64,000 nt of DNA from Gemella haemolysans ATCC 10379 (GTDB lineage Bacteria > Bacillota > Bacilli > Staphylococcales > Gemellaceae): the NCBI RefSeq assembly GCF_000173915.1, contig NZ_ACDZ02000005.1, positions 62,001-126,000 on the forward strand, in the 5' to 3' direction. A program made the position numbers and the translations under genes. Of the stretch, positions 36,491 through 45,132 are shown one piece after another. Within the stretch, counting starts at the first letter, position 1, and the number at the start of each line of letters is the position of its first letter. The notes beneath the pieces are model-generated. The model saw only the letters and a program-made list of their open reading frames with translations, ran no database searches and had not been told where the DNA came from.

Positions 36491-39400
36491 ATGTCAGAAG
36501 AAACGTTTAAATATAAGACTTCACCTATCGCGGAGATGCAAGGTGGAATAGTTTTAGCGAGGTTTGAAAAGCCTGAGCGCAGAGTAGAAGAATATCAAAC
36601 TGAATCACAACTCGAAGAAAATATGATTAATAATTTAGTTTCTCAAGGATATGAAAGACTTGATGTTAGAAGTATGGATGATTTATACAGTAATCTTCGA
36701 GTACAAATTGAAAAGTTAAATGACGTGAAATTTAGTGATAGTGAATGGAAAAGATTTTTACTAGAGTATTTAGATGCTCCTAATGATGGGATTATCGAAA
36801 AGACTCGTAAGATTCAAGAAAATCATATTTATGATTTTGTCTTTGATGATGGCAGATTAAGAAATATTAAAATAATAGATAAGAAAAATATCCATAACAA
36901 CCACCTACAAGTAGTTAATCAAGTAACTGTCGCTAAAAATAGATATGATGTGAGTATTTTAGTAAATGGATTGCCTCTTGTTCATATTGAATTGAAAAAA
37001 CGTGGGGTTAATATTAGAGAAGCTTTTAATCAGATTCAAAGGTATGAAGATGAAAGTTTTAACTTAGACAATTCGCTTTATAAGTTTGTGCAAATTTTCG
37101 TTATTTCTAATGGAACATATACTAGGTATTTCGCTAATACGACAGAACGTGATAAGAGTAATTACGAGTTCACTTGTGAATGGGCAGATGCTAAGAATAG
37201 GGTTATCGCAGATTTAGAAGACTTTACAGCGACTTTCTTTGAGAAGAGAACTATACTTGAGATTTTAACAAAATATTGTGTTTTTAATTCAAGAAATGTC
37301 CTTTTAATCATGCGTCCTTATCAAATTGCTGCGACTGAGAGACTATTATGGAGAATTAATTCTAGTTTTGAAAATAAAAAAGCTGGAAGTGTAGAAGCAG
37401 GTGGATTTATCTGGCATACTACTGGATCTGGTAAGACTTTAACATCATTCAAGTCAGCAAGATTAGCTACTGAGTTAGATTATATTGATAAAGTATTCTT
37501 CGTAGTTGATAGAAAAGATTTAGACTATCAAACTATGCGTGAATACCAAAAATTCCAAAAAGATAGTGTAAATGGAAGTAAGGATACTAAAGAATTAAAA
37601 ATTAGTATTGAAAAACAAGATAATAAAATAGTTGTTACAACAATTCAAAAATTAAATGAGTTTGTTAAAAGTAATAAAGGGCATGAAATTTATAATAAGC
37701 ATTGTGTATTCATTTATGATGAATGTCATAGATCTCAATTTGGTTTAGCTCAAAAGAATATTCAAAGTTCATTTAAACACTATTATCAATTTGGATTTAC
37801 TGGGACACCAATTCTTGTAGAGAATTCAATAGATGGAGAAACTACAACAGCTAGTGTATTTGGTGCACAATTACATAGTTATGTAATTACCGATGCGATT
37901 AGAGATGGTAAAGTTCTTAAATTCAAAATCGACTACAACAGTATTAATCCAAAGTTCAAGAGTTCTGAAGAAGAAACAGATGATGAAAAACTAAAAGCTC
38001 TTGAGAATAAGATGTTCTTACATCCAGAGCGTATTTCAGAAATTACTAATTACATTCTTGATAAGTTTGATTCTAAAACTTATCGCAATACACAATATAC
38101 TGTAAAGGATAAACGTATTAATGGATTTAATGCGATGTTTGCGGTACAAAGTGTAGATGCGGCGAAGATGTATTATGAAGAGTTTAAAAAACAACAGGCA
38201 AACTTATCTGAAGATAAAAAATTAAAAGTTGCGACAATATTTAGTTATGCTCCAAACGAAGAAAGAGCCTCAGGAGAAATTGAAGAAGAGAGTATGACGT
38301 CATCAGCAATGTCAACTACTGCAAAACAATTCTTAACTAATGTAGTTGATGACTATAATTCATTTTTCCAAACCAACTTCACTATAGATGGTAATGGATT
38401 TGAGAATTATTATAAAGATTTATCTAGTAGAGTAAGAAACAAAGAAGTAGATTTACTAATTGTTGTTGGTATGTTCTTAACTGGATTCGATGCTCCAACT
38501 ATGAATACATTATTCGTTGATAAAAACTTGAGATATCATGGACTTATTCAGGCATTTTCTAGAACAAATAGGATTCTAAATAAGATGAAAGCTTTCGGTA
38601 ATATTGTTTGCTTTAGAAACTTAGAAAAAGCTACTAAAGATGCGATTAAACTATTTGGTGATGAAAATAGTATTAATGTAATTATCGAGCGTAGTTATGA
38701 TGATTACATCAACGGCTTCACGGATGAAGATACAGGAGTTATATTCAAAGGGTATAAGGAACTATGTGAAGAAATCATAGAAAAATTCCCAGACCCAACA
38801 GAAATCAAACTAGAAAAAGATAAGAAAGAGTTTGTTAAGTTATTTGGTGAAATCTTGAAGAGAGAAAATATCTTGAGAAACTATGATGAATTCAGTAGTT
38901 TTGAGAAGATAATTTCTGAGAGATTGAAACAAGATATGAAGAGTGTATATATTTGGATAAAAGATGAGTCAATATCACCAAAACCACCGATAATAGATCC
39001 TGATGGGCCTATTATAGATTACTCTGATGTTGAATTCCATATTGATCTTCTAAAAACTGAAGAGGTAAATCTTGATTATATCCTAGCCTTAATTCTTGAA
39101 AAAGCTAAAGAGCAAGGTACGAATAATGAAATATTAAAAGAAGAAATAAGAAGATTGATTCGTTCTTCACTTGGAACAAGAGCAAAAGAAGAATTAATTA
39201 TTGAATTTATCAATCGTACAGACTTAACTAAGTTTGATAAAAATGAAGATATACTAGAAGCTTTTTATGAATATGCTAAGATTGAGAAAGAACAAAAGAT
39301 AAATGAACTTATCACTGAAGAAAATCTAAAAGAAAAATCTAAGAAATTTATAGAGAAATCAATTAGTAGAGGATATGTTGCCCAAGGTGGAACTGAATTA

Positions 39401-39508
39401 GATGATGTATTACCACCAGTAAGACGTGTTGGTGGAGAAAGAGAAGCTAAGAAGCAATCAGTTCTTTCTAAACTGAAAGATATCGTTAAGGTATTTGTGG
39501 GGATATAA
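36491..39508 (+). CDS. hsdR: Type I restriction-modification system, endonuclease/translocase subunit HsdR
   Basis: 1005 aa from the ATG at 36491, after GGAGTGAGAGT. The N-terminal nuclease part carries VHIELKKRG, the E-x-K of the PD-(D/E)XK core. The helicase part has Walker A HTTGSGKTLTS, the DEAD-type box YDECHRS, FGFTGTPI, and later VVGMFLTGFDAPTMNTLFVDK and QAFSRTNRI. It moves DNA and cuts it away from unmodified sites. It follows hsdS by about 55 bp. The system looks intact. Confidence 0.96.
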   Translation: MSEETFKYKTSPIAEMQGGIVLARFEKPERRVEEYQTESQLEENMINNLVSQGYERLDVRSMDDLYSNLRVQIEKLNDVKFSDSEWKRFLLEYLDAPNDGIIEKTRKIQENHIYDFVFDDGRLRNIKIIDKKNIHNNHLQVVNQVTVAKNRYDVSILVNGLPLVHIELKKRGVNIREAFNQIQRYEDESFNLDNSLYKFVQIFVISNGTYTRYFANTTERDKSNYEFTCEWADAKNRVIADLEDFTATFFEKRTILEILTKYCVFNSRNVLLIMRPYQIAATERLLWRINSSFENKKAGSVEAGGFIWHTTGSGKTLTSFKSARLATELDYIDKVFFVVDRKDLDYQTMREYQKFQKDSVNGSKDTKELKISIEKQDNKIVVTTIQKLNEFVKSNKGHEIYNKHCVFIYDECHRSQFGLAQKNIQSSFKHYYQFGFTGTPILVENSIDGETTTASVFGAQLHSYVITDAIRDGKVLKFKIDYNSINPKFKSSEEETDDEKLKALENKMFLHPERISEITNYILDKFDSKTYRNTQYTVKDKRINGFNAMFAVQSVDAAKMYYEEFKKQQANLSEDKKLKVATIFSYAPNEERASGEIEEESMTSSAMSTTAKQFLTNVVDDYNSFFQTNFTIDGNGFENYYKDLSSRVRNKEVDLLIVVGMFLTGFDAPTMNTLFVDKNLRYHGLIQAFSRTNRILNKMKAFGNIVCFRNLEKATKDAIKLFGDENSINVIIERSYDDYINGFTDEDTGVIFKGYKELCEEIIEKFPDPTEIKLEKDKKEFVKLFGEILKRENILRNYDEFSSFEKIISERLKQDMKSVYIWIKDESISPKPPIIDPDGPIIDYSDVEFHIDLLKTEEVNLDYILALILEKAKEQGTNNEILKEEIRRLIRSSLGTRAKEELIIEFINRTDLTKFDKNEDILEAFYEYAKIEKEQKINELITEENLKEKSKKFIEKSISRGYVAQGGTELDDVLPPVRRVGGEREAKKQSVLSKLKDIVKVFVGI

Positions 39509-39573
39509 TATAAATTAGCTAATTTTATTTTAAATAAATGTATTAAAATCTATATTTAAATCAGATAAAATTT

Positions 39574-39702
39574 TTGATTTAAATATAGATTTGTGTTAGA
39601 ATTAAATCATAAAAGAGAGAGCCGTTTTAAAGACGGTAGCTCGTGTTTAAGATTATATTAAATAACCATCTACTCGGCTAAAGTAAAGATGGTTATTTTT
39701 TA
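39574..39702 (+). ncRNA. Candidate antitoxin RNA, antisense to the toxin message 3' end
   Basis: TTGATT (39574-39579), 17 bp, TAGAAT (39597-39602) with an upstream TG, gives a transcript from about 39608. It contains the stem GAGCCGT/ACGG-TA-GCTC and ends at the hairpin TAACCATCT/AGATGGTTA followed by T6. The end overlaps the 3' end of the toxin-like message in antisense, the arrangement of TxpA/RatA-type systems. The toxin-like stop codon lies inside the overlap. Confidence 0.6.
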
Positions 39703-39797
39703 TTGTCATTTTTAAACGCATTTATACATACACCAACTACGGTTGCAATCAAAAGATTTACACCTATAATAGTTTGTATAATTTCATACGCAGACAA
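39693..39797 (-). CDS. Holin-like small toxin, type I toxin-antitoxin candidate
   Basis: 34 aa, TTG start 7 bases after AAAGGAG. It begins MSAYEIIQTIIGVNLLIATV and ends with a charged tail FKNDNKK: a single membrane helix with a lysine-rich end. The opening matches the putative holin-like toxin family (MSTYEALQ-type). Such peptides damage the membrane and are held down by antisense RNA. It is too short for most gene finders. A hairpin terminator and an antisense RNA candidate overlap its 3' end. Confidence 0.75.
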   Translation of the reverse strand: MSAYEIIQTIIGVNLLIATVVGVCINAFKNDNKK

Positions 39798-39824
39798 CTT
39801 GCTACTCCTTTCGTCCAGATTTTG

Positions 39825-39914
39825 TTACTTATGAGCATAAGCATCATCTCCTTCCGTATAAAAGTAGCCACCATCTTTATCAGAAGTATTAAACTCCTTA
39901 ACTCCTCTCTCCAT
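39825..39914 (-). CDS. Small hydrophilic peptide upstream of the holin-like toxin
   Basis: 29 aa beginning MERGVKEFNTSDKDGGYFY and ending DDAYAHK. It is the first reading frame on the toxin message, 27 bp ahead of the toxin start, and begins shortly after the promoter's expected start site. No strong ribosome site is seen before it. It may be a leader peptide that controls toxin translation, or an unneeded reading frame. I know no function for it. Confidence 0.5.
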   Translation of the reverse strand: MERGVKEFNTSDKDGGYFYTEGDDAYAHK

Positions 39915-39919
39915 CACTG

Positions 39920-39948
39920 ATTATATCAGAAATTTGAAGAGGACACAA
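39920..39948 (-). promoter_or_regulatory. Toxin message promoter
   Basis: On the minus strand TTGTGT (39948-39943), 17 bp, TATAAT (39925-39920). The -35 is the same TTGTGT as in the promoter of the hairpin RNA at 31809. Confidence 0.75.
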
Positions 39949-39992
39949 AGAAAATCAATAGTTATTTAAAATTTAGTATTCTTTCTTAAAAA

Positions 39993-40044
39993 CACGTATA
40001 TAACCGATACGTGTCTTTTTTTATGTACATGATCTATGCTATAA
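39993..40044 (+). promoter_or_regulatory. HEPN-nuclease upstream module: hairpin, T7 and extended -10
   Basis: ACACGTAT/ATACGTGT hairpin, then CTTTTTTTATGTACA, then TG-C-TATAAT. This matches the module before hsdM in order, spacing and the shared GTGTCTTTTTTTATGTACA segment. Confidence 0.65.
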
Positions 40045-40083
40045 TAAAGTTGATATTAATTGATTTCATATTAGGAGAAGGAT

Positions 40084-40974
40084 ATGGCTAAAAGATGTTG
40101 TAAAAAAAGAAGAGAAGTAGCTTATAAGATAGAACATAGTCCGAGACCGATTAAGCTTTCAGAAGAGATGGATAAGATAATAAAAAATTTACTTTGGTAT
40201 ATTCCGAATATTGATTCATACCAAGCGACTAAAAATGAGTTTATTTCTGATAGAATCTATGATGAATTTTCATTTACCTATATAATGGAGCAAATGGGTA
40301 TGAAGGAAAGTCGTGATGTGAGATGGATAGGACAAAAGGAAGTAATAAGTAAAGAAGACTGGGAATTTTTTGAGGGGGAAATTTGTACTAATTGTCAAAA
40401 AATCATAGTAGCAAAGTATAGTACTTTGTCTAAAATAAATACCTTATTAACTACTATTAGAAACGCTATAGCACATGGACATTTTGCTATAGTAGAAGAT
40501 TATATAATTGGATTTAATCTAAAACTCTCTTCAAAAGATCCTGAGGGGTTGAGGAAAGCTATTATTAAGATTAAACCAAAACCATTACTTTCAGCTTTAG
40601 AGAAATTAGCTTCACCAATGGGTAAAGAATTATTACTTGCATATGCATTTAGAAAAGTTGGTTATGATGTTAAAGAGCCCAAAAATAGAAGTAGGGATTT
40701 TGATTTATGTCTTGAAAAGAATGGTAAAAAATATGTTATTGAGATAAAATCTTACAGAGGAAATACATATCTTCATCCTAAACATGTTGAAATCTTCCTT
40801 AAGAGAGCAGAAAAAGCTTTACCTGAGGTTGAGAGAGTTTTACTCGTTGATACTTCGAGGGTGACTAAGTCAGTAAGACAATTGGAATCAAAAATTAAAG
40901 ATTTTAGAATTGTTGACATTAATGATGTAAAACTGTTACTAGGTGAAGAACCTGTAGATATATTAGAAAAATAA
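40084..40974 (+). CDS. HEPN-like plus PD-(D/E)XK nuclease fusion protein, candidate single-gene defence system
   Basis: 296 aa. Residues ~110-135 hold TLLTTIRNAIAHGHFAI, an R-x4-H HEPN ribonuclease motif with Arg126 and His131. Residues ~180-270 hold a restriction-endonuclease-like domain: GKELLLAYAFRKVGYDV, then RDFDLCL (Asp205, Asp207) and YVIEIKSYRG (Glu220, Lys222). The N-terminus is basic with CCKKRR, and a CTNC lies at 101-104. HEPN domains usually cleave RNA and this nuclease fold usually cuts DNA, so the protein may join both. It has its own promoter module, lies beside the type I system and the toxin locus, and ends before a hairpin terminator. I recognise no named family for the full-length protein. 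Confidence 0.7.
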   Translation: MAKRCCKKRREVAYKIEHSPRPIKLSEEMDKIIKNLLWYIPNIDSYQATKNEFISDRIYDEFSFTYIMEQMGMKESRDVRWIGQKEVISKEDWEFFEGEICTNCQKIIVAKYSTLSKINTLLTTIRNAIAHGHFAIVEDYIIGFNLKLSSKDPEGLRKAIIKIKPKPLLSALEKLASPMGKELLLAYAFRKVGYDVKEPKNRSRDFDLCLEKNGKKYVIEIKSYRGNTYLHPKHVEIFLKRAEKALPEVERVLLVDTSRVTKSVRQLESKIKDFRIVDINDVKLLLGEEPVDILEK

Positions 40975-41028
40975 ATCTATAATTAATAAGAAGAGCGATT
41001 CAAAAATAATAACTTTTAAAAAAGTGTA

Positions 41029-41163
41029 TATGAGAATTCATAGACGCAGTGGTTTATTGATATCTAAATTCGCTTTATGAAAGGTTTTAGATATCTAATA
41101 ACCTGTGCGGGGGTGACTCGACAAAATCGATTTCTACGAAATCACGATTTTTGAGTCACTCCC
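41029..41163 (+). repeat. ~135-bp intergenic repeat, copy 1
   Basis: Runs from TATGAGAATTCATAGACGCA through GGTTTATTGATATCTAAA and its inverted partner TTTAGATATCTAATAA, then a second hairpin GGGGGTGACTC / GAGTCACTCCC. The reverse complement lies at 47036-47176. Two palindromic parts and intergenic placement suggest a MITE-like element. The end hairpin with T run also serves as terminator for the HEPN-nuclease gene. Confidence 0.85.
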
Positions 41164-41170
41164 ATATTTT

Positions 41171-41494
41171 TTATTTCATTTGTTCACTTACAGTACTTAC
41201 TTTTTCTAGAATTTCATCTAGACTGAAGTATCCGCTTTTTTGAATAGATAGTCTTCCTTCGATATATACTTCTACAGTTGGTGCTGAAAGAATGCCTCGT
41301 TGAGCAGCAATTTCCATATTTTCTTCTAATGAAACGTAGTATGCTGGAATATCTTTGTGATCTTCTTGCCACGCAGTAATTCTGTTTTTTATTGAGTGGC
41401 ACGGCATGCATGTGGCAGTTCCGTATTGAATAATCGCTATGTCATTGTCACTGATAATTTTATTTAAGTCGTCGTTTTTTGTAAAATCAATCAT
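41171..41494 (-). CDS. Thioredoxin-like protein
   Basis: 107 aa thioredoxin fold with the redox motif CMPC (in YGTATCMPCHSIKNR, where standard thioredoxin has CGPC) and cis-Pro in ILSAPTVEVYIEG. It would reduce or isomerise disulfides in the cytoplasm; no signal peptide is present. It is a single gene between the first intergenic repeat and the lysine riboswitch, read opposite to both neighbours. Confidence 0.85.
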   Translation of the reverse strand: MIDFTKNDDLNKIISDNDIAIIQYGTATCMPCHSIKNRITAWQEDHKDIPAYYVSLEENMEIAAQRGILSAPTVEVYIEGRLSIQKSGYFSLDEILEKVSTVSEQMK

Positions 41495-41708
41495 ATTTAA
41501 TAATCCTTTATTTTCTATATAAGAAGTGTATGTAATATCTTACCTTCTTTTAATATGTGTATATTATAGTTGTTTTAAAAGTTAATTACAACTATTATTA
41601 ATTGTGTATATACATGGTTCAAAAATAGAATATTATAAAAATTTTCTGAAAACTATTGACAATAATTTTAAAAGATGATATTATTTTTATAACATAAATA
41701 GATTAAGT

Positions 41709-41844
41709 ATTATAAAAAGAGGCCGCGATGACTAATTTAAAAGGTAGCATCGCCGAAGTGATTAAATTCACTGGGGTTATGTCGAATAGGCATAACACTG
41801 TCATTAGAAAATGCCCATTTTCTTCATGGTGAGCTTTTTATAAT
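41709..41844 (+). promoter_or_regulatory. Lysine riboswitch (L box), compact form
   Basis: P1 is a perfect 11-bp pairing of ATTATAAAAAG (41709-41719) with CTTTTTATAAT (41834-41844). Core phrases GAGGCCGCG, GCATCGCCGAAGTGA, CACTGGGG and CACTGTC follow the L-box pattern, with shortened side arms. It precedes lysA and a terminator, so lysine should switch transcription off. Confidence 0.8.
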
Positions 41845-41876
41845 AAGGGCAAGAGGAATAGGATAGAATTATAAGC

Positions 41877-41917
41877 TAGACTACAAGGACCTTTTGTTCT
41901 TGTAGTCTATTTTTTAT
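41877..41917 (+). terminator. Lysine riboswitch terminator
   Basis: TAGACTACAAGGA pairs with TTCTTGTAGTCTA, followed by T6, 25 bp ahead of lysA. Confidence 0.9.
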
Positions 41918-41940
41918 AACATTTTATGAAGGAGAAGATA

Positions 41941-43233
41941 ATGAGATTATTTGATGGTATGACGGTGGAAAATGGTGAACTGAATATTTCGGGAGTTGGA
42001 GTAAGTGAGTTAAAAGCTCAATATGGAACACCACTTTATGTTTATGATGAGAATATGTTAGTGAATCAATGTAGAACTTTTATTAATAACTTCAAAAGTT
42101 CAAGGTTTAGTACAGAAGTTCTTTTTGCATCGAAAGCTTTTAGCTGTTTAGAGGTATTAAGAATTGCGAATAGAGAAGGCTTAGGTGTAGATGTGGTTTC
42201 ACTCGGTGAGATTCATACAGCATATAAAGCTGGTTATGATATGAGACGAGCTTATTTCCATGGAAATAATAAAACTCGTGAGGAACTACAATATGCATTA
42301 GAAGTTGGAGTAGGAACTATTGTTATAGATAACAACTATGAATATGAAATGATTAATAAAATCGTAAGAGAGAGTGGAAATACTGTAGATGTACTGTTAA
42401 GAATTAATACTGGTATTGATGCTCATACTCATGAATATATCAAAACAGCAAAAGATGATTCAAAATTTGGTTACTCAGTATACGATGAAACAATTTATGA
42501 TTTAATCGCAGATATTAATAATCAAAGCAATCTTAACTTCGTAGGATTCCACTCACACATCGGATCACAAATTTTTGAAAAAACTTCATTTTTCGAAGCT
42601 GTAAAAGTGGTAATGGAATTTACGAGAAGAGTTCAAGAAAGATTAGGTTTAACTATAAGTGTTCTTAACCTAGGTGGAGGTTTCGGAGTTTATTATACTG
42701 AAGAAGATAGACCTTTTGAACTTGCTGAGTTTCTAAGAGAGTATATCGAAGTGGTTGAACGTGAAAGTGATAATTTTGGCTTAGATCTAACTAAGGTAGT
42801 TATTGAACCTGGTAGAAGTTTAACATGTAACGCAGGTAGCACATTATACAGTGTTGGTGGAGTTAAGAAAACTTTTGCTGGTCGTGAATACGTGTTCGTT
42901 GATGGAGGTATGGCAGATAATCCTCGTTATGCATTATATAAAGCAAAATACGAGGCGATGTTAGCTAACAAGATGAATGAAGAAGCAGATGCAACTTATA
43001 CAGTTGCTGGTAAATGCTGTGAGTCTGGAGACATGTTAGTAATGGATGCAAAATTACCTAGAGCTGAGCAAGGTGACTTACTATTAGTATCATCGACTGG
43101 AGCATATAACTATAGTATGAGTAGTAACTACAATAGATTACCGAAGTTACCAGTAGTATTTGTAAAAGATGGAACTAGTCGCCTAGTAGTAAAAGGTGAG
43201 ACTTTAGAAGATTTAATTAGACAAGATATTTAA
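41941..43233 (+). CDS. lysA: Diaminopimelate decarboxylase
   Basis: 430 aa PLP enzyme of the alanine-racemase-fold group, last step of lysine synthesis. PLP lysine is in VLFASKAFSC, and GFHSHIGSQI, LNLGGGFGVYY, EPGRSLTCNAG and KCCESGDML are clear. The ATG at 41941 is used because the earlier in-frame ATG (41926) contains the AAGGAG site itself. It sits first after the lysine riboswitch. Confidence 0.96.
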   Translation: MRLFDGMTVENGELNISGVGVSELKAQYGTPLYVYDENMLVNQCRTFINNFKSSRFSTEVLFASKAFSCLEVLRIANREGLGVDVVSLGEIHTAYKAGYDMRRAYFHGNNKTREELQYALEVGVGTIVIDNNYEYEMINKIVRESGNTVDVLLRINTGIDAHTHEYIKTAKDDSKFGYSVYDETIYDLIADINNQSNLNFVGFHSHIGSQIFEKTSFFEAVKVVMEFTRRVQERLGLTISVLNLGGGFGVYYTEEDRPFELAEFLREYIEVVERESDNFGLDLTKVVIEPGRSLTCNAGSTLYSVGGVKKTFAGREYVFVDGGMADNPRYALYKAKYEAMLANKMNEEADATYTVAGKCCESGDMLVMDAKLPRAEQGDLLLVSSTGAYNYSMSSNYNRLPKLPVVFVKDGTSRLVVKGETLEDLIRQDI

Positions 43234-43302
43234 TTCAAAAAATAACAAAAAAATATTATTAAAAATATATAAAAATAACATAGATACAAGGAGAATAAGA
43301 TT

Positions 43303-44193
43303 ATGACAATTTATACAGGAAGCGGAGTAGCAATAGTAACACCATTTTTCGAGGATGGAAGTGTAGATTATGAGACATTTGGAGAGTTAATCGAATTCCA
43401 AATTGCTGAGGGAACTGATGCGATTATCGTAGCGGGAACTACTGGTGAGAGTTCAACTATGCCTGACGATGAGCAAGTAGCGGTTATTAAATTCGCTATT
43501 GATAGAGTAGCAGGTCGTGTACCGGTTATCGCGGGTAGTGGGGTTAACGATACGGCCCACTCAATTAGATTAAGCCAAGAGATTGAAAAATTAGGACCAG
43601 ATGCATTATTAGTAGTAACTCCATACTACATCAAAACTAGCCAACAAGGTTTAATTGAACACTTCGAAGCGATTGCTAATAGTGTTGATTTACCAATCGT
43701 ACTTTATAATGTACCGGGAAGAACTGGTCAAGTTATGGCGCCTGAGACTATTTTACACTTATCTCAACACAAAAATATCGTGGCATATAAAGATGCTGTA
43801 GGGGACATTGCTCATACTTTAGCAGTTAGAAACTTAGTAGGTGATAAAATTGATATTTACTCAGGAAATGATGATATTAATGTACCGATTATTTTAGCGG
43901 GTGGTAAAGGAACAATTTCTGTTTTAGCTAACGTTTATCCAAAAGCTACGCACTTAATGTGTAAATATGCTTTAGAAAGACAAGTGGATAAAGCTTTCGC
44001 TCTTCAACTTAAATATTTAGACTTCATCCACATGTTATTCGCTGAGCCAAACCCAATGCCAGTTAAAAAATGTGTAGAATTAATTGGAAAATCAGCTTGT
44101 CACTATCGTCTACCTATGACACACGTTGCACCAACATTAGCGACAAGATTAGAGCAAGAGATTGCAAGACTTAATTCATTACAAGGAGAGTAA
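43303..44193 (+). CDS. dapA: 4-hydroxy-tetrahydrodipicolinate synthase
   Basis: 296 aa aldolase-type barrel joining pyruvate and aspartate semialdehyde. GTTGESSTM near residue 46 and LYNVPGRTGQ are substrate-site phrases, and the Schiff-base lysine is in NIVAYKDAVGDI. AAGGAG precedes the ATG. There are 69 bp after lysA but no terminator, so it shares the riboswitch-controlled message. Confidence 0.96.
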   Translation: MTIYTGSGVAIVTPFFEDGSVDYETFGELIEFQIAEGTDAIIVAGTTGESSTMPDDEQVAVIKFAIDRVAGRVPVIAGSGVNDTAHSIRLSQEIEKLGPDALLVVTPYYIKTSQQGLIEHFEAIANSVDLPIVLYNVPGRTGQVMAPETILHLSQHKNIVAYKDAVGDIAHTLAVRNLVGDKIDIYSGNDDINVPIILAGGKGTISVLANVYPKATHLMCKYALERQVDKAFALQLKYLDFIHMLFAEPNPMPVKKCVELIGKSACHYRLPMTHVAPTLATRLEQEIARLNSLQGE

Positions 44194-44195
44194 AA

Positions 44196-44939
44196 ATGAG
44201 AGTTTTATTAAGTGGTTACAATGGAACTATGGGACAAGTTCTAAAAAACTATATTCAAGATAACACTGCCTTAGAAATTGTTGCAGGTGTAGGTCGTGAG
44301 TTGTTAGAAGAGAAATTCCCAACTTATACTTCATATGAAGGATTAGAAAAGATTGCTGATGTGATTATTGATTTTTCTCATCATGCTGGGACTGCCTCTT
44401 TAGTGGAGTATGCTAAACGTACAGTAACAAAAGTCGTAATTGCGACAACTGGTCATACTACAGAAGAATTAGAATTAATCGATGAATTAGCAACTCAAGT
44501 AGGGGTAGTTTACGCTGGAAATTATAGCTTAGGAGTAAATGTCTTAGTAGAATTAGTAAAAAAAGCTAGTGAACTTTTACTAGGATATGATATCGAAGTT
44601 ATAGAAAAACACCATAATAAAAAAGTAGACGCACCTAGTGGAACTGCTAAAATGTTAGTGGATGCGGTTAAAGACGTAGAAGATTATAATAGAGTCTATG
44701 GTCGTCATGGAGATATGAAACGCCAAGAAAAAGAGATTGGAATTCATGCAGTTCGTGGTGGAACTATAGTAGGTGAGCATGAAGTGATTTTTGCTGGTGA
44801 GGATGAGGTAATTGAAATTAAACATACAGCATTAAGTAAAAAAATGTTCGCAAAAGGATCTGTTACAGCAGCACAGTGGCTTAATACTGTAGGAGAACCT
44901 AGATTATATTCTATGAAAGATGTACTAGGTATAAAATAA
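44196..44939 (+). CDS. dapB: 4-hydroxy-tetrahydrodipicolinate reductase
   Basis: 247 aa. Rossmann N-terminus MRVLLSGYNGTMGQVL, the catalytic stretch EVIEKHHNKKVDAPSGTAKML, and HAVRGGTIVGEHEVIF in the C-terminal domain are diagnostic. It starts 2 bp after dapA. Confidence 0.96.
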   Translation: MRVLLSGYNGTMGQVLKNYIQDNTALEIVAGVGRELLEEKFPTYTSYEGLEKIADVIIDFSHHAGTASLVEYAKRTVTKVVIATTGHTTEELELIDELATQVGVVYAGNYSLGVNVLVELVKKASELLLGYDIEVIEKHHNKKVDAPSGTAKMLVDAVKDVEDYNRVYGRHGDMKRQEKEIGIHAVRGGTIVGEHEVIFAGEDEVIEIKHTALSKKMFAKGSVTAAQWLNTVGEPRLYSMKDVLGIK

Positions 44940-45132
44940 TAAAGTTAGAAGCGACTCAAGGTTATACTATTAGATGTTTTATTGAGTCTTCCTTATGAAG
45001 TTTATAAAAATATTCATAAGTAGAGTGGTTGGTATACTACTTAAATTAAAAATACTATAATAAAGTTAAATTGACATATGTAAAAATTAAATATAAAATA
45101 GAAAAAAATCATATAGATAATAGGAGAAAGAA

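Larger units (their letters stand above)
39509..40083. other. Gap holding a small toxin-antitoxin-like locus and a promoter module
   Basis: 575 bp between hsdR and the HEPN nuclease gene. On the minus strand lie a toxin-like gene, a second small gene and their promoter. On the plus strand lie an antisense RNA candidate and the hairpin/extended -10 module. Each is listed separately. Confidence 0.8.
41495..41940 (+). promoter_or_regulatory. lysA upstream region
   Basis: About 445 bp with no gene. It contains the divergent thioredoxin-gene promoter region, then TTGACA (41656-41661), 17 bp, TATTAT (41679-41684), the lysine riboswitch and its terminator. Confidence 0.85.
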
